Below are positions 10,925-23,187 of a stretch of 64,000 bases of DNA, in pieces. The position numbers and the translations under genes are program-made. The stretch comes from Allacma fusca. Its lineage: Eukaryota > Arthropoda > Collembola > Symphypleona > Sminthuridae. The notes below the pieces were generated by a model that saw only the letters and a list, made by a program, of their open reading frames with translations, was not told the origin of the DNA and ran no database searches. The DNA lies in contig OX359245.1 in assembly GCA_947179485.1 (NCBI GenBank), positions 60,189,067 to 60,253,066 on the forward strand. The letters run 5' to 3'. Every line of letters starts with the position of its first letter. The first letter of the stretch is position 1.

Positions 10925-12291
10925 CACTAGTCTAGTCAGACTTGACTAGAAATGGGAGACTTGACTAGACTAGTTAAGGATTTTCGTAAATTTGACTAGT
11001 TTGACTTGACTAGCAAGCACCTAATACCGTGAAGAATTGACTTGACTAGACTAGGCTTGCATTAGAAATTATAATGATTGACTTGACTTGACTAGGAGAA
11101 CAATGTGCATGAACTAGTCTAGTCAATTTGTGAATGTCTTCAAATGATGCCTAAATCATTCAATGAAGCAGTTTTAGGAGGAAATGGAGAAACTTCTAAC
11201 AATAACAAAGGCTCCAAGCCATAAAAAATTCCCATATTAGGACTTGTAACTGCGTCCTTCAACGATTAATAAATTGAGTTTGGAAAAATGCAGTGCATAA
11301 CTGAATTATTCAAGTGTTAATTCATTGCACAATATAGGCAGCAACAGTACTCTACACGTCATGTATGCCTAAAGTAATTTAATAAAAACACTCATTTATA
11401 TTAAAGTATTAAATCATGAATCGCCCACGGTGAGTCGAAAATATGTAAAATCTCACCAGACATACAGATTTATATAGTAAATATCCCAAATGATTGAGGC
11501 CGAAGCTAATGCAGTAACAATTTCATACAAAAATAAATCTGAGGTAGTGAGAAAACGTTTAAAGAAGGAGCCATATAAATACTGAAAAGTAAAGCATCGC
11601 AAGAAAATCCGTCCCCAAAATAAATGCAGAAAACGAACAACTAAATGAAATCACATCTAGAGACGATCACGACAAGGTAACTAATATCGGACTATTCTCT
11701 GAGCTGTCGGTCATTGCTCGTGCTCACAGAGCTTCTGTTAAGCCACCGCAGTTGGAGCAACCAATATTGTACACAGAATTTATTAATTTAAGAACTTAAC
11801 CTAGAAAACTAACTAGAAAAGCCTAACCAGACGCAGCAAAACTGGAATTATGAAATGGTATTATCCGTTAGTTTCCTGGGGTTTAACCGTTCATCAACTT
11901 GTTCAATTCAACCGATTATCAAAATATTTCACAATTCTTTATTCAGGCTAGATGATTATTTCATTCCTCCAATTAAATGGAACATTCCCTTCATACATAC
12001 TTGCGCAGTTAAAACTGTTAAAATAAGAACTACTTTAATATTGTTTTCAGGGTTTGGTGATGAATTGATTTAGCTAATAAATAAATAATAAGACAAATAA
12101 TAAAAGGGCACCTACAGCTGCGATAATAAAATGCAAGTGACTAGGAGACTAGAATGACTTGACTAGGATTTTCGACTTAAAAAGTGACTTTGACTTGACT
12201 TGACTAGGATGTCTTGGAAACCATTGTGAATTGACTAGACTAGACTAGTCAATATCACAACCAACAAATATTAGACTTGACTAGACTAGTG
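10925..12291. mobile_element. hAT-like element J (GACTAG-word family)
   Basis: Inverted ends CACTAGTCTAGTCA; both arms (10925-11130 and 12130-12291) are arrays of GACTAG and GACTTGACTAG. The organisation matches the other word-array elements here, but no convincing 8-bp target duplication is seen (CACTGCTG against CATGTGTA), so borders are approximate. The core is AT-rich with no supported gene. Confidence 0.6.
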
Positions 12292-13077
12292 CATGTGTAT
12301 GTGCAGCTATGTTTGTAAGGATACCAGCTATTTGATACTTGGTGATCGGGTTACCAAGTTCTTCATTCAGTTTTGTCTTGCACTAACTAAGTCTAGCTAA
12401 ACCTGAAAAACAAATTCATAAAAGAATGTTCAAAGTTTCTATTTCTTTCTACTTGAAAACTATGTTGAAACATTCTTCAAAAATATGGGACCGAAATTGT
12501 TTTCACAGCCCTCAAGAAATAATTATACAGGCATTCCTATGAACATATTTTACTTTACCGCAGGTTACTCACAAAATAAATGTTTTTGTCTACCCCCGTG
12601 CCAGATTTTAGGTGCTTAATGATGCTGGTAGATTACTAGCTACTATTGCTACTACTATTGCTACTACTGCTACTACAATTTATAGGGTTGAAGGAATTTT
12701 TCCAAGAGGTCTGTAGGCAAAATAGTTTGCAGAAATCTAAGCTAAAATCTAAAGCCTACAAAATAGGTGGGCTCAGCGTTCTTAGAATTATAGGTATATT
12801 CGCAAACTACCGAAGCATGTTTATTTAATGGAATCTATTACTGGCACAATTAAAATGAAATAAAACTTTTGCCCTAGTATTTCCTTATTGTGTAAATTAT
12901 GGTACACACGAGGGGTCAATACTTTTTTGACCTTTCCAATTTTTTGCTGAAAAGGAGACTCAACCATTTGAGTGGAGATTCGAGTTTGAGTACAATTCAA
13001 ATTTAAAACGGAATTTAGCATGAGATATGTTATGATGGTTTATGTTTATGACAATATGGTTGCGGTTGTTTAATCCT
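12292..13077. other. End of duplication copy 1 and intergenic DNA
   Basis: About 12316-12505 aligns with about 21270-21455, the distal end of the duplication. After that there is a short run of CTACTATTG-type repeats near 12640-12670, whose open frame reads poly-Leu and is not a gene. Nothing else is seen. Confidence 0.5.
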
Positions 13078-13721
13078 ACTTACAAGTAAACATTTTTTGG
13101 TGCCCCCTCCAGATTTTGAAAATTCCACTAAAACTAGTTCGCTTATACCCTGAGTACTACTTTAAAACACATCTGCCACCTGAAAAATCCTTTGAGGGTT
13201 TGTAAAAAAAAATTGGCGCGAATTCAATTTGTCTCAAAATTCAAGACTGAAAATTTTAAACGGCATTTAACATGGAGAATTGTAAGTTTCACGTACCCCT
13301 ACCTGTAAAACGTTGAAGTATTTTGTGAAACGGTTTTCCGTTTCCCAGTAATTGCGTATATTAAGGACATAAAGGTTAAAAATGGATTCTATGAAGTCGA
13401 CAGTAACTAATGCTGCAATTATTTGGCAAATGTATATAATATACTAGTCTCCGGACAGGAAAACAATTTCATCTAAAAATAAATATTCGTAATAGTTTAT
13501 TTGGAACTCCTTTTATCAACTGCAATTATGGAAAATACTTTCTTGTATGTTTGATACAGCTGTTCCCCATTGTGCAGTTTTACTGGGTATAAAATTCATG
13601 AACTTGCGGCTAAACTGGGTTAACAAGTTGGATGGCATTGCTCCTTGGAATGGAGGAAAATGGTAAATGTAAAAATTGGATTCAGTATGAAAAAGCATAG
13701 ACGTTTTTGCAGGGGTTCCAT

Positions 13722-14518
13722 CAGAGCTTCTGCCGGGGACAGGGACGTCCCGTCGGCACACTGGACGGACCGGGACGGGACGTCCCCGGAGACAAAATAA
13801 TTGTCCCCATGTCGTATTCGGGACGGGACGGGGACAAAAAAATTGTCCCCATTATATTTGGGACGGGATGGGGACAAAAAAAATTGTCCCCATTATATCA
13901 GGGACGGGACGGGGACAAAACACATTATCCCCATTACATTCGGGACGGGGTTTTGGTCGTGTATGTAACGGGACGGGACGAGTAAGCATAGCAGAACAAG
14001 GATAACGTTTCAGCTTTAATGCTCATGAGTAAACTATTCGGTCACCGAATGTAAGACATGCGATTTTAGGTTGTCGAAAATGAAGCTTGTTGCTCAAAAA
14101 GTTAAGGAAGAATCTTGGAGCTATGATTCTATAAATTTGTTTTTTATGTTTGTGGTACAAATACTTGTACGAAATTTTCCTCATGTTCCGATTTTCGGTA
14201 TGAGAATGTCGACAACTGTTTTTAGTAATTATCGTGACGGTTGACGGTACAGGAATTTTGTTCACATGCCGAGATTTTCGGGACCGGGGACAATGTTTTT
14301 TAAAAATTTTGGGGACGGAACGGGGACAAGGTTTTTGTCCCCATGTCCCGACTTTCGGGACGGGACCGGGGGAAACGCTTTTATAAATTTTTGGGGACGG
14401 GACGGGGACATGGTTTTTGTCTCCGTGTCCCGATTGTTGGGACGGGACTGGGGACACAGGTTTTTAAAAAATATCGGGACGGGCCGGGACAAGAATTTTG
14501 TACCCAGCAGAAGCTCTA
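13722..14518. mobile_element. Non-autonomous hAT element E (GGGAC-word family)
   Basis: Exact target duplication GGTTCCAT at 13714-13721 and 14519-14526. Inverted ends (C/T)AGAGCTTCTGC(C/T)GGG. Both arms are arrays of GGGACGGGAC/GGGGACAAA and the reverse complement GTCCC, with a plain centre. Several open frames cross the arrays on both strands and are repeat translations, not genes. Confidence 0.9.
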
Positions 14519-14526
14519 GGTTCCAT

Positions 14527-16348
14527 CGTTTGTATCGCATAGCAAGAATTTTTAAAAATCGTGAAACTTTAAAATATTTAAATGAATTGAATAAAAATAT
14601 TTTGAACATGACCCAGAAAATTTTGAATTTGGTCATTTGCCTTAACTTTCCTACAAAATGAGTGATTTCGCATGTAGGGGAAAAAATTTAATACTGCTGA
14701 AATTCTTTTCGTAGTTATTAAAAGACAAATAAGAAATTTTGTACTTTTTCCAATTGATATTATCAGGAAGAAATTACCGCGTTAAAATCCAATTAATGTT
14801 TTTTCAATTGCACGAATTTTTTCAACCGGATTCCGGCAACTTCATTCCAGCGATGGCACCTTCTACAGTAAAGTCCACACTTTTTATTACTTCACCGAAT
14901 GTTTACTTTTACGATATTCATCAAATCCGAACAGCAATTAGACATACATATTTGGGTTGATTTCATTTCATTTAGCCACGTGTTTAAGCAAGTTATGTCA
15001 AGTGAAACTGTTTACAAAAGAGTATATCTGGAATAAATATATTTTGCAAGAAAGTTTGTTTTGTCTAGTATGGAAAATCTTGGCGAACCAGCGAACCGGG
15101 GGGTTTCTTCATTGCCAAAACTATTTTCTCAATTTACTAATTCGAAGGATTTTTGGGACCCAGGAAATAACTAAGCAAAGAAAAATTTGACGATTTTGAA
15201 AACGTTTAATTCCCTAGTTGCCAAACTAAAACAAATTCGCAAAATAAATTATTTGTCAAATCGTGCTGACTTTAGTTTGTTGACACCTCAGAAGGTTTTT
15301 CATACCCGGACATGACATTTGAAATATAATATGCTTCACAATGGCATCAGAACATTTTGAAAATCAGAAATGTGACAAAGTTTACGTTAATGAACTGATT
15401 GAAAGTGTTTGTAGGTTATAAGACCGGATATTTGTCGTGGTAAGTGGATATTGAAAACAATTTTGAGCGCTGATATGTGCTGCTTTGGGCTGCCGTATTT
15501 ACAACCTTTACAGGTCAAATCCCCCATAGCCCGTAAACTCTAGCTTCTAAACTTGATTCTCCAATTTTTAAAGGGTTGATTTCCATATTTTTCAGTACCA
15601 AATTTACGTTACCATAAGTAGTAAATTTTATAAACGCCAACTATTTTAACTTAAAAGCTACGATCGTAAATCTTTCAGTGTTAACCTCAATGATTTTGTC
15701 TAATTGGACTAACACTTAAAACCTAAAACGTTGCGTAAAATGTAGTATACGGTTCTTTACAAAACTCATCACGCAAGTAATAAAAATGAAACATTAAAAA
15801 AAATTAATAATTTTTGAAAAAATTGTGTCAATAGTACTGACGAGTATGTGTATAAAAATGCCAATTGAAATCGGAACGAAGTGATCGGCGGAACAGTTCG
15901 GGAGAAAACAAAGATTGTATTCCTTGGTACTTCTTATACATACGAACTCGAGGAAAATTTCAACCAATAACGAACTCATCCGAGGGAAATGTCTAAAGAA
16001 TGTTCACACAAAATTTGAAAAAAATCACACAAAGCAGATTCGGAGGAAAAGTGCGGAGCGTACAGTTTTTATTTATTGTACGTATGAACACGCCACGCCG
16101 TCTGATTTCAATCAATAACAAACTTATACGAGTGCTTGACCTAAACAATGTTTACCAAAATTATGACCGAAATTGGTCAATTAGGTTCGAAGAAAAACTG
16201 CGTTACATACAGACCGACGGACAATACTCCATTGATTAAATAATTGCAGCATAGGTTGCTGTAAAGTAAACCCTACAAATGTTCATTCTTAACATTTAAG
16301 TTCTTAATTTTCGCATTTAGTTGATTATAGTGTTGGCAGAAGAAGCAT
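14527..16348. other. Anonymous interior of the inverted-repeat region
   Basis: AT-rich DNA with short open frames on both strands, none with a start context, splice pattern or recognisable protein. I see no gene here. Confidence 0.5.
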
Positions 16349-16578
16349 CAGATTACTGGGAAACGGAAAACCGTTTCGCAAAAAACTTCAACGTTTTACT
16401 GGTAGGGGTGCGTGAAACTTACAATTCTCCATGTTAAATGCCGTTTAAAATTTTCAGTCTTGGATTTGGTCTTATAAGTTTTTTAAAACCCACAAAGGAT
16501 TTTTCAGGTGGCAGATGTGTTTTAAAGTAGTACTCAGGGTATAAGCGAACTAGTTGCTTTTTTGTACATTTCTGCAGT

Positions 16579-16943
16579 CAGTGTGCTGGGCACCTTCACT
16601 AAATTCCCCACCACACGAGATGAAAAGCAACCACAAATCACTACGGAAACTAAAAGTACAGATAGGTTGTAGTTTGAATTTACGACGATTATTTGTAAAC
16701 TTACCTCCGCCGTGTTTGACAGATTCAGTCAGAAATTACTCTCCTGGTCGTCTCCACATCTTTTGTGCTCCTTTGGTCCGACTCTGTCCAATCCGTCGTT
16801 AAAAGCATGGCGGTGGTAAGTAAGGGGGTTTCTTTTAGAAATAATTAAATTCTTTAATACCTATCTACTTTTAGGTTCCATAGTGGTTTGTGGTTGTTCT
16901 TCATCTCGTTGGGTAGGGAATTTAGTGAAGGTGCCCAGCACTA
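16579..16943. mobile_element. Hairpin MITE, possibly hAT-type
   Basis: About 75-bp imperfect inverted ends beginning (C/T)AGTG..GCTGGGCACCTTC, running through CACTAAATTCCC and ACGAGATGAA. Flanks TCTGCAGT and TCATTAGT match at 5 of 8 bases only, so the target duplication is doubtful. The right end abuts the start of segmental duplication copy 2. The open frame inside is not a gene. Confidence 0.65.
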
Positions 16944-17159
16944 TCATTAGTTATAATTATTATCGATTGTAAAACGTTTCTTAAATAATCATTAATTGAA
17001 ATCACTGGCATGAATTGTTAAAATTAATCGTTAATCGTAAAGATAATACTTATAAGCCCATTAATGGTTAATTGTAATAATTTTAAATTCATTTTTTTAA
17101 AGTAATCATTAATTGTAATTTGTAATCACAAAATTGAAAATTAACTTCCCTGTACAGTG

Positions 17160-17797
17160 CAAAGCTGGGCACATATCCTACATTTATGCATAAATATACG
17201 CAGTTTTTATGGATGTTCGCACATTTTCCGAATATTTGTATGTATTTTATGTAGGCTGCGTGTTTCCACTAAAAAAATGTATGATATACGTATGGTATGA
17301 GTACTGTATTTACGAGTATGTATGTTTAAAAGGCCGGGGAGATTTACTTATGTATTATGTATGCACCGTGTATGTTCAGCGAGCTCCATCTGTATTTTCT
17401 TGGCACGGTCTGTGTTTATTAGTGTATTCACATTTATTATTTCCTGCTGCAATGCAAACGATTTCTATACGTTGTGACTGAAACCTACGAAACTAGAAAT
17501 TAATAATTTTAAACTTAACTAATTAACAATATACACGCGCGAAGCCATGCTTCATTAGTTTATATAAAGGTTCAGAACGTTCTACATGCACTTTTATAGG
17601 CACGTGTACATATATTTATGCATAAATTTATTTATATGATGAATATGTGATGTATGATTACATTTCGGGACAAATTTATGTATGCACATATGTATGATTG
17701 CATTTCTGGACAAATTTATGTATGCAAAATGTATGCTCTTCGTAAACTATAAAATGTATGTAGGATTTAGGATACGCAATCTTTTTGCCCAGCTTTG
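17160..17797. mobile_element. Non-autonomous hAT element F (TATGTATG-word family)
   Basis: Exact target duplication GTACAGTG at 17152-17159 and 17798-17805. Inverted ends CAAAGCTGGGCA. Rich in TATGTATG and TTTATG words. The equivalent site in copy 1 (about 6955-6970) has no insertion, giving an empty-site control. Confidence 0.9.
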
Positions 17798-18949
17798 GTA
17801 CAGTGTACAATGTATACGTAAATACTAACGATGGAATGTAATGGCGCTTAACATTTCAGCAACAATTTGTATTCCTTTGATTATATAAAGTTTTGCTCCG
17901 CGATTATTTAAGTCTGTCGCGGAAGGCGCCGTCAGCTACGGCCATCTTTCCTTACCTCGTTTCCTGTATTTTGATAAGCGCATTTAAAAATAAAATCGAT
18001 TTTTTTTCACATTACACTTTAATAATTTATTATTGAATGAGCGCATTCTCTTCGTACTAGGGAATAACGAACTTTCCCAATGGAATTGATTTTACTCTGT
18101 ATTTTTTAGAGTGCAATTGTAAAGTATGTGGACGGAACTTGAGTAAATATGGCAATACGAATAAATCTTAAATAAATATGAAGTAAATCAGCATTAGGGC
18201 GTTTGTCCAACAAGCTAGCTTGCTGATGACAATTTGTACAGAAAACAGTTTGGACGATACATAAGCCACAAACATGATAATTGTACAAATGAATCCTCTG
18301 AATTATTCATTACGTTTGCTGTATAACCCTAGTATGTAAGTATTAACCCTATCAGTACGTGTACTTGCACATGTTTACCTGCGTAATTAAATACACCCAC
18401 AACCTTTTGCAAGGCAAAGGCTAGAATGATCATAACTTGGGTTAACCTGCCGAGTAAACAAATCAAATCATTTTTCTGATATGATTTAATCTTCAATAAA
18501 ATGTAATGAAAATGAAAGTGAGTATTGTTTATACATCCCAATCCAACATAAATGACAGCGTAAAGGGGCTTAAATACAGGAATGTAAACGTGATGCCAAG
18601 AGATGTCAATAGTAGTTTTGGGCAAATTAATTTTGTAATTAATTACTCATCTTTAACAATTCAAACAACTACAAGAATTTTCACCGAAAAATATGATCAA
18701 TCGGCTTTGTATGTACGTGGATTTAAACCAGGAACTCAGTTCCCATATGTAAATTAACTTTAGTAAAGGATGTATAATTTCCTGGACCTCGAATCTCAAA
18801 CACGAACTTGTAAATAATACTGGTAAAACACAGCTTATTAGACTAATAAATGTAAACTATTTTACAAATAGTATGTAAACATAATTTCCTAGAGTTAATG
18901 GAGCAAATATTTTCAGAATCCCTATCTCAAACACTGCAATAATTCAGGG

Positions 18950-18986
18950 TATAAAAATGATGGGAAATTCTATTCAAAGTATCAGT
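18950..18986 (+). promoter_or_regulatory. TATA box and initiator of precursor gene 2
   Basis: TATAAAAA at 18950-18957 and TCAGT at 18982-18986, conserved in position with paralogue 1. Leader to the ATG at 19042 is about 58 bases. Confidence 0.6.
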
Positions 18987-19041
18987 TGAGCTTCGAGCTT
19001 TCTATTAAAAGTTTAAAAATAATTTTAAAAAATTAAATCAA

Positions 19042-20747
19042 ATGGCTCTACTTTTTAAATTCTTTGCAGCCGCTGTTCTTTGCTACACTGTAGCATTTTG
19101 CAAAGCTGAGACCAGCGAAGATCCAGAGCAGTCAACTTGGAAGATCTTTTTCTTAAGCCATACAGTTGACCCAGGTAACTTTTCCCCATGAAAAATTGTA
19201 AGCCTAAAAAATTTTATTATAAACTTCATAACTACAAAATATTTTCTTTCAGACGTCCATTCTAATTACCGAAGTTGGAGCACCCAGACCTGGCTAGCAT
19301 TGCTGAAACAACGAGACGACTTCATTCGGGACGACTGCCCAAAATGTGATTCTCTTTTCAAATATGACTTCAACACAATGTTTATTGCAACCAAAAAAGA
19401 AATATTTGAAGCCTTTTCAAGAAACAATGATAGCTCTAAGGTGAGCACTTACTCTTAATAATATACAAACGTTATATACAATTCTAGCAGTTAAACTTGG
19501 ATTTTAATATAGTGAATTATTTTTATTTAATGTTTGTCCAGCAATCCGAGGCAGCTTGGAGCAACAAGGCTTTCCAGACATACGTCCTTCTAAATGGTAG
19601 TGTGTTCGATTGTGGGCTTGAGTACTTTTATGCGCAAGTGGACGAAGAGGGACTTCCAACCGACTTGCTAGGAATGAGTGACAATGGAAACCGTTTAAAT
19701 TCTGGTAATTCCAATGTTCAAATAAGTTGTCAGAATATTGATTCGAAGTCGGGGCCTACGGGAGAGTCGGATGAACTAGATGGAGAAGAATCTGACATTC
19801 TGGAGAACGCTCCAGAATATGATACAGAGGACGAAATTCCAGAACAGGATTTGAATGAAGATATTTCAGAGTATGATTTCGAAGAAGTTCCAGAAGATGA
19901 TTTTATCGAAGAAAATTCAGAGCGAGACGTAGAAGAAGAAACCGATGAGGATATTCCTGAAGATAATCAAATAATTTATGAAAACAATGTAGCTGAAGAT
20001 ATTGACGATATAGACGATGTCGATGTTGACACAAATCGTCCCAAACGGCAATTACAACTTCCAGAAACAAGACAAAAAATTTATAAAAATCTTGACACTC
20101 GGATTTTGCCTAAAGAATACATTCAGCCGGCGAATGGTCTGCACATTTTTAGATCAGCAAAAATATCAGAAAAAGATCTAGCCGATGAAACTGAAGATGA
20201 TCTAGCCGATGAACGTGAAGATTATGCGGCCCATGAACCTGAAGATTATGAGGCCGATGAAACTGAAGACGATCTAGCTGTTGAGCCTGAGGATGATCTT
20301 GCTGATGAAACTGAAGATGATCTTGTCGATGAAACTGAAGGTAGTCTAGTTTATGAAATTTATGAAAATGACTTTGCTGACAATATTTCTGAACTTACAG
20401 AAGACAATTCGGATGTTACAGACCAGGATTTGACTGAGGATTCAGAAGCCGAAGGAAATGACGATGACGATGATGATGCGACGCGTACCAAGAGACAGAT
20501 CAGAATTCCACGTCCAACACCAACTTTCCCAAACCCAAAGCACATTAAAACTGTGTACTATCCCAAGCCAAATTGGTACCCGAAACCTCTAATTCGCAAA
20601 ATTAGATCAGCTGTCATTGTTAGACCTCGGCGGAGACGCTGCCCACCAGGATATGTGCGCTGCAATCCACTGAATCGAAACTGCAACCGGTTGAGACCAT
20701 GTAGGCGAATCCGTTATTTCATAATTTCCCCACTGAACAAAGTTTAG
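19042..20747 (+). CDS. Secreted acidic/cationic precursor protein, paralogue 2
   Basis: Exons 19042-19174, 19253-19440 and 19542-20747 give 508 residues with the same intron phases as paralogue 1. Signal peptide 1-22. The two Lys-Arg|Gln sites are at 275-276 and 424-425. The acidic spacer between them is 16 residues shorter, from gain or loss of ADETEDD-like repeats. The last 83 residues differ from paralogue 1 at only about five positions, and the four-Cys pattern and RRRRC are identical. The second Cys of the N-domain pair is changed (DCGLEYF for DCGLEYC), so one disulfide may differ. Expression is likely shared, since TATA and initiator are conserved. Function unknown; same inference as for paralogue 1. 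Confidence 0.85.
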
Positions 20748-21455
20748 AGCCGAAGGCATTGAAATAATTGGATGATGTTGTGCGGTGAACCTGTCAACAT
20801 ATAAAGATTTCGAAATACCTTTGTTGTAGAGTGCAATTTGTAAAATGAGGTCAATCTTAAAGTCAATCAAAAATGACGATTTTAGTATTCTGATTGTTCT
20901 AAAAAATGTAATACTTGGTAATGACACTGTCTGATTATTACAGTTCTGTATGTTTGTGATTAAACATGATGATTTCTCTTCCCATTTCTTAAACCAGATT
21001 AAAAATATGTTGTTACTCATTTTCATACCACACTACCCGTCATTCCCACGTTACACAAACCAGAATGTACGGGGATGCATTGGCTATTAGAAATTGCATA
21101 TGATAAAATCAACTTAGAAAGTAATGCAACACTTACAATTATTAGTTACACTGCAAAACAGAATACTTTGTTCCTTATTTACGAATGGAAGATTGCAAGA
21201 ACCTTTCAATAGAAACGACCGTTGGAAGAGCGTCATGACTAAAGTTTTCCCAATGTATTTAAATATCACCATTGCGATCCTTGCTGAAACTTGTTTGAGT
21301 CACCAAGTTTTGCACTCAGTCTAAACCCTGACAATGCCTGGCTAAATCTGGAAAAAAACTAAAATTTTATAAAATTTGTTCAAAGTTTCTATTTCCTGCT
21401 TTTTAAAAATATGTTGAAAAATTCTTCCAAAATAGGGGATCGAAATTGTTTAATG

Positions 21456-23187
21456 ATTAAGAATTTCTGATGTAATTATGACAGGTAGTTTTTACATCAA
21501 TATTGTAAAAAAATTTTGTTTACGCTGCAAATATACAACTGAACAATTATGGAAAAAGTTATTACACTATTTAAGGATGAATCGTTTCATATTTTTGCTC
21601 GTATTCGCCTTGCCGTGTAGTATATGAGGCTAGCACTGTCCTGCATAAATTTTCTGTGATAACTGTAATCATAGCATTTTCAAACACAACAATTGATTAG
21701 AATGTTGACTCTATTACAGACGATCACTGTTTTTTATCACTCTCTGAAGCAATGATATTCTCCTTAGAGGTAAGTTACCGTATGCAATTAAATGCTAAAT
21801 CATACCACTTTAATGACACCTCCCCAATACTGTAGTACTGACATAATTGGTTTTTACGACCGGGCCTGCGGTCTGGTGGTGTAGTGAATCTGTAAGGTTG
21901 CAGAAGAGTCGGCTTTCGACTCTAGCTCACCCCAAAATAATTTCAGGTCATTTCTATCTTTCTCTATACACTATCGATATGCAAATGAGGTCTGGAGGCA
22001 TGTTGCGCATTCTTGGAAGAGTATCAGCAGGAGTAGTGTGTGCCGTACACTGATAATGATTCGTAAGATGAATTGGTGTATTTGTATATACTTCGACTGC
22101 TGATATCTCGGATAAGATTGTGTCCGTGGCATGTCCCGTGTCTCCTCTCTTGTCTGCATATCCTCTGTCTCTACCTGTAGCTTCACATTTCACTCTCTCT
22201 CTCTATAGCTAAGTCTGCGTATGTGTGTGGTGACATACATGCTTGCAAGACTGCGGGGATGCTGTGTGTGACACCGGGTATGTGCTTTGAAACTGTATGT
22301 GCTAATGTATAGCGGACTGCACACGTAGCGGGGGCCTAGACCTCTACCTTCGGTTATTAGTCATATGATGACGAGTTTACATGCAGGCCTGTGGTTGAGT
22401 AAGTGTGGAATGGGCGGCCGCCCCACTTCACAGTACGCAGCTAATGGGCCAGAATGGCTCCAATTTGTAAATAAATTAAAAAGAGAATAAAGGAGGTAAA
22501 GAAAACTCTGTAAGGCCTTAAGGGCAAGAAATCGGAGTATAAACCCCAAATAAAAAATTGGTTTTTACATTTTGCAGTATAATAACAAACCATTCCGTAT
22601 ATTTTCATTCCTTCATCGATAGTATATATGTTCACTGTTTTTTAACAACCACTGCGGGGCAAAAGTGTTGTCCTTGATAACAAGGAAAAAGGGAGTCATT
22701 TTTTCAGCAATTGGGAAAATTGTTTGGCATGTTTCAAGTCAATTTTATATTCTTGCAATAATTAATTTTAATTTGAACCTTAAACGCTACTTAAAATTTT
22801 CCATGTACAAATATTGTTAAAGGATTGATAGAAAACATGTACATCTATGTATATACTGTATTGCACGCAATTGTATTATGTAAATCATTGTCTCAGGAGA
22901 AGCTACAAAAATTATTCATTTATTTTTGAGTTACTCTGCAGATGTATATATGTACTATAAGTTAAGCATATCATTCATCACAGGATTTCAACTTCCGCTT
23001 GAAAGCAAAATACTAAGATTACATGACCACTTTAAAACCCCTTTTTTACGTTTCATTCCGTGCAAAATTTAATTACACGGCAAGGCTGTGGGTTGAGACT
23101 GATGTGGTAAAATCCATGAACATTTATATTATTGACATATTCGCTGGATAGAAATCAAAGCCAGTACAACAAACACAATTGTCCGCA
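21456..23187. other. Intergenic region upstream of the kinase gene
   Basis: No supported gene. Contains a SINE-like tRNA-related patch (listed separately) and, near 22440-22500, an A-rich run (TAAATAAATTAAAAAGAG) that could be a retroposon tail. Confidence 0.4.
21865..21940 (+). mobile_element. tRNA-derived SINE-like head
   Basis: A box-A-like TGGTGTAGTGAA at 21877-21888 and a box-B-like GGCTTTCGACTCT near 21911-21923 are spaced as in a tRNA-related RNA polymerase III promoter. It does not fold as a full tRNA by eye. The SINE body and end are uncertain; an A-rich tail at about 22475-22500 is a candidate. Confidence 0.35.

Larger units (their letters stand above)
5437..12505. repeat. Segmental duplication, copy 1
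   Basis: Aligns by eye with 16952-21455 over noncoding flanks, promoter, all three exons and both introns of the precursor gene, and about 0.7 kb downstream. Removing the hAT at 5569-6880 and the Helitron/hAT insertion at about 10441-12315 leaves about 3.87 kb. Copy 2 without its own hAT is also about 3.86 kb. Breakpoints are accurate to a few tens of bases. Upstream parts (about 6889-8080) hold no supported gene; the short conserved frame ending near 7883 is broken upstream in this copy. Confidence 0.85.
13078..16553. repeat. Long inverted-repeat pair (possible foldback element)
   Basis: The stretch 13127-13347 (from AACTAGTTCGCTTATACC to GTTTCCCAGTAAT) recurs as an imperfect reverse complement at 16349-16553. 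The left arm continues outward to about 13078 with sequence also found at both ends of the element at 25701-27072, so this is a dispersed TIR family whose right outer end is cut here. Target duplication not found. The interior carries hAT element E and anonymous DNA. Confidence 0.65.
16952..21455. repeat. Segmental duplication, copy 2
   Basis: Same order and orientation as 5437-12505. Interrupted only by hAT element F. Includes the second precursor gene, its promoter and about 0.7 kb of 3' flank. The block before the promoter (17806-18949) holds no supported gene, though a frame ending FKPGTQFPYVN at 18757 is conserved at its last 20 or so residues in copy 1. Confidence 0.85.

Noticed and set aside
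12646-12828. Frame starting with a run of Leu
   Set aside because: Comes from CTACTATTG-type simple repeats.
13516-14661. Several overlapping open frames rich in Gly, Arg and Pro
   Set aside because: They cross GGGAC arrays of hAT element E on both strands.
16554-16802. 82-codon frame
   Set aside because: Lies in the inverted arm of a hairpin MITE.
21865-21940. Functional tRNA gene
   Set aside because: Promoter boxes are present but no full cloverleaf can be formed by eye; SINE head is more likely.
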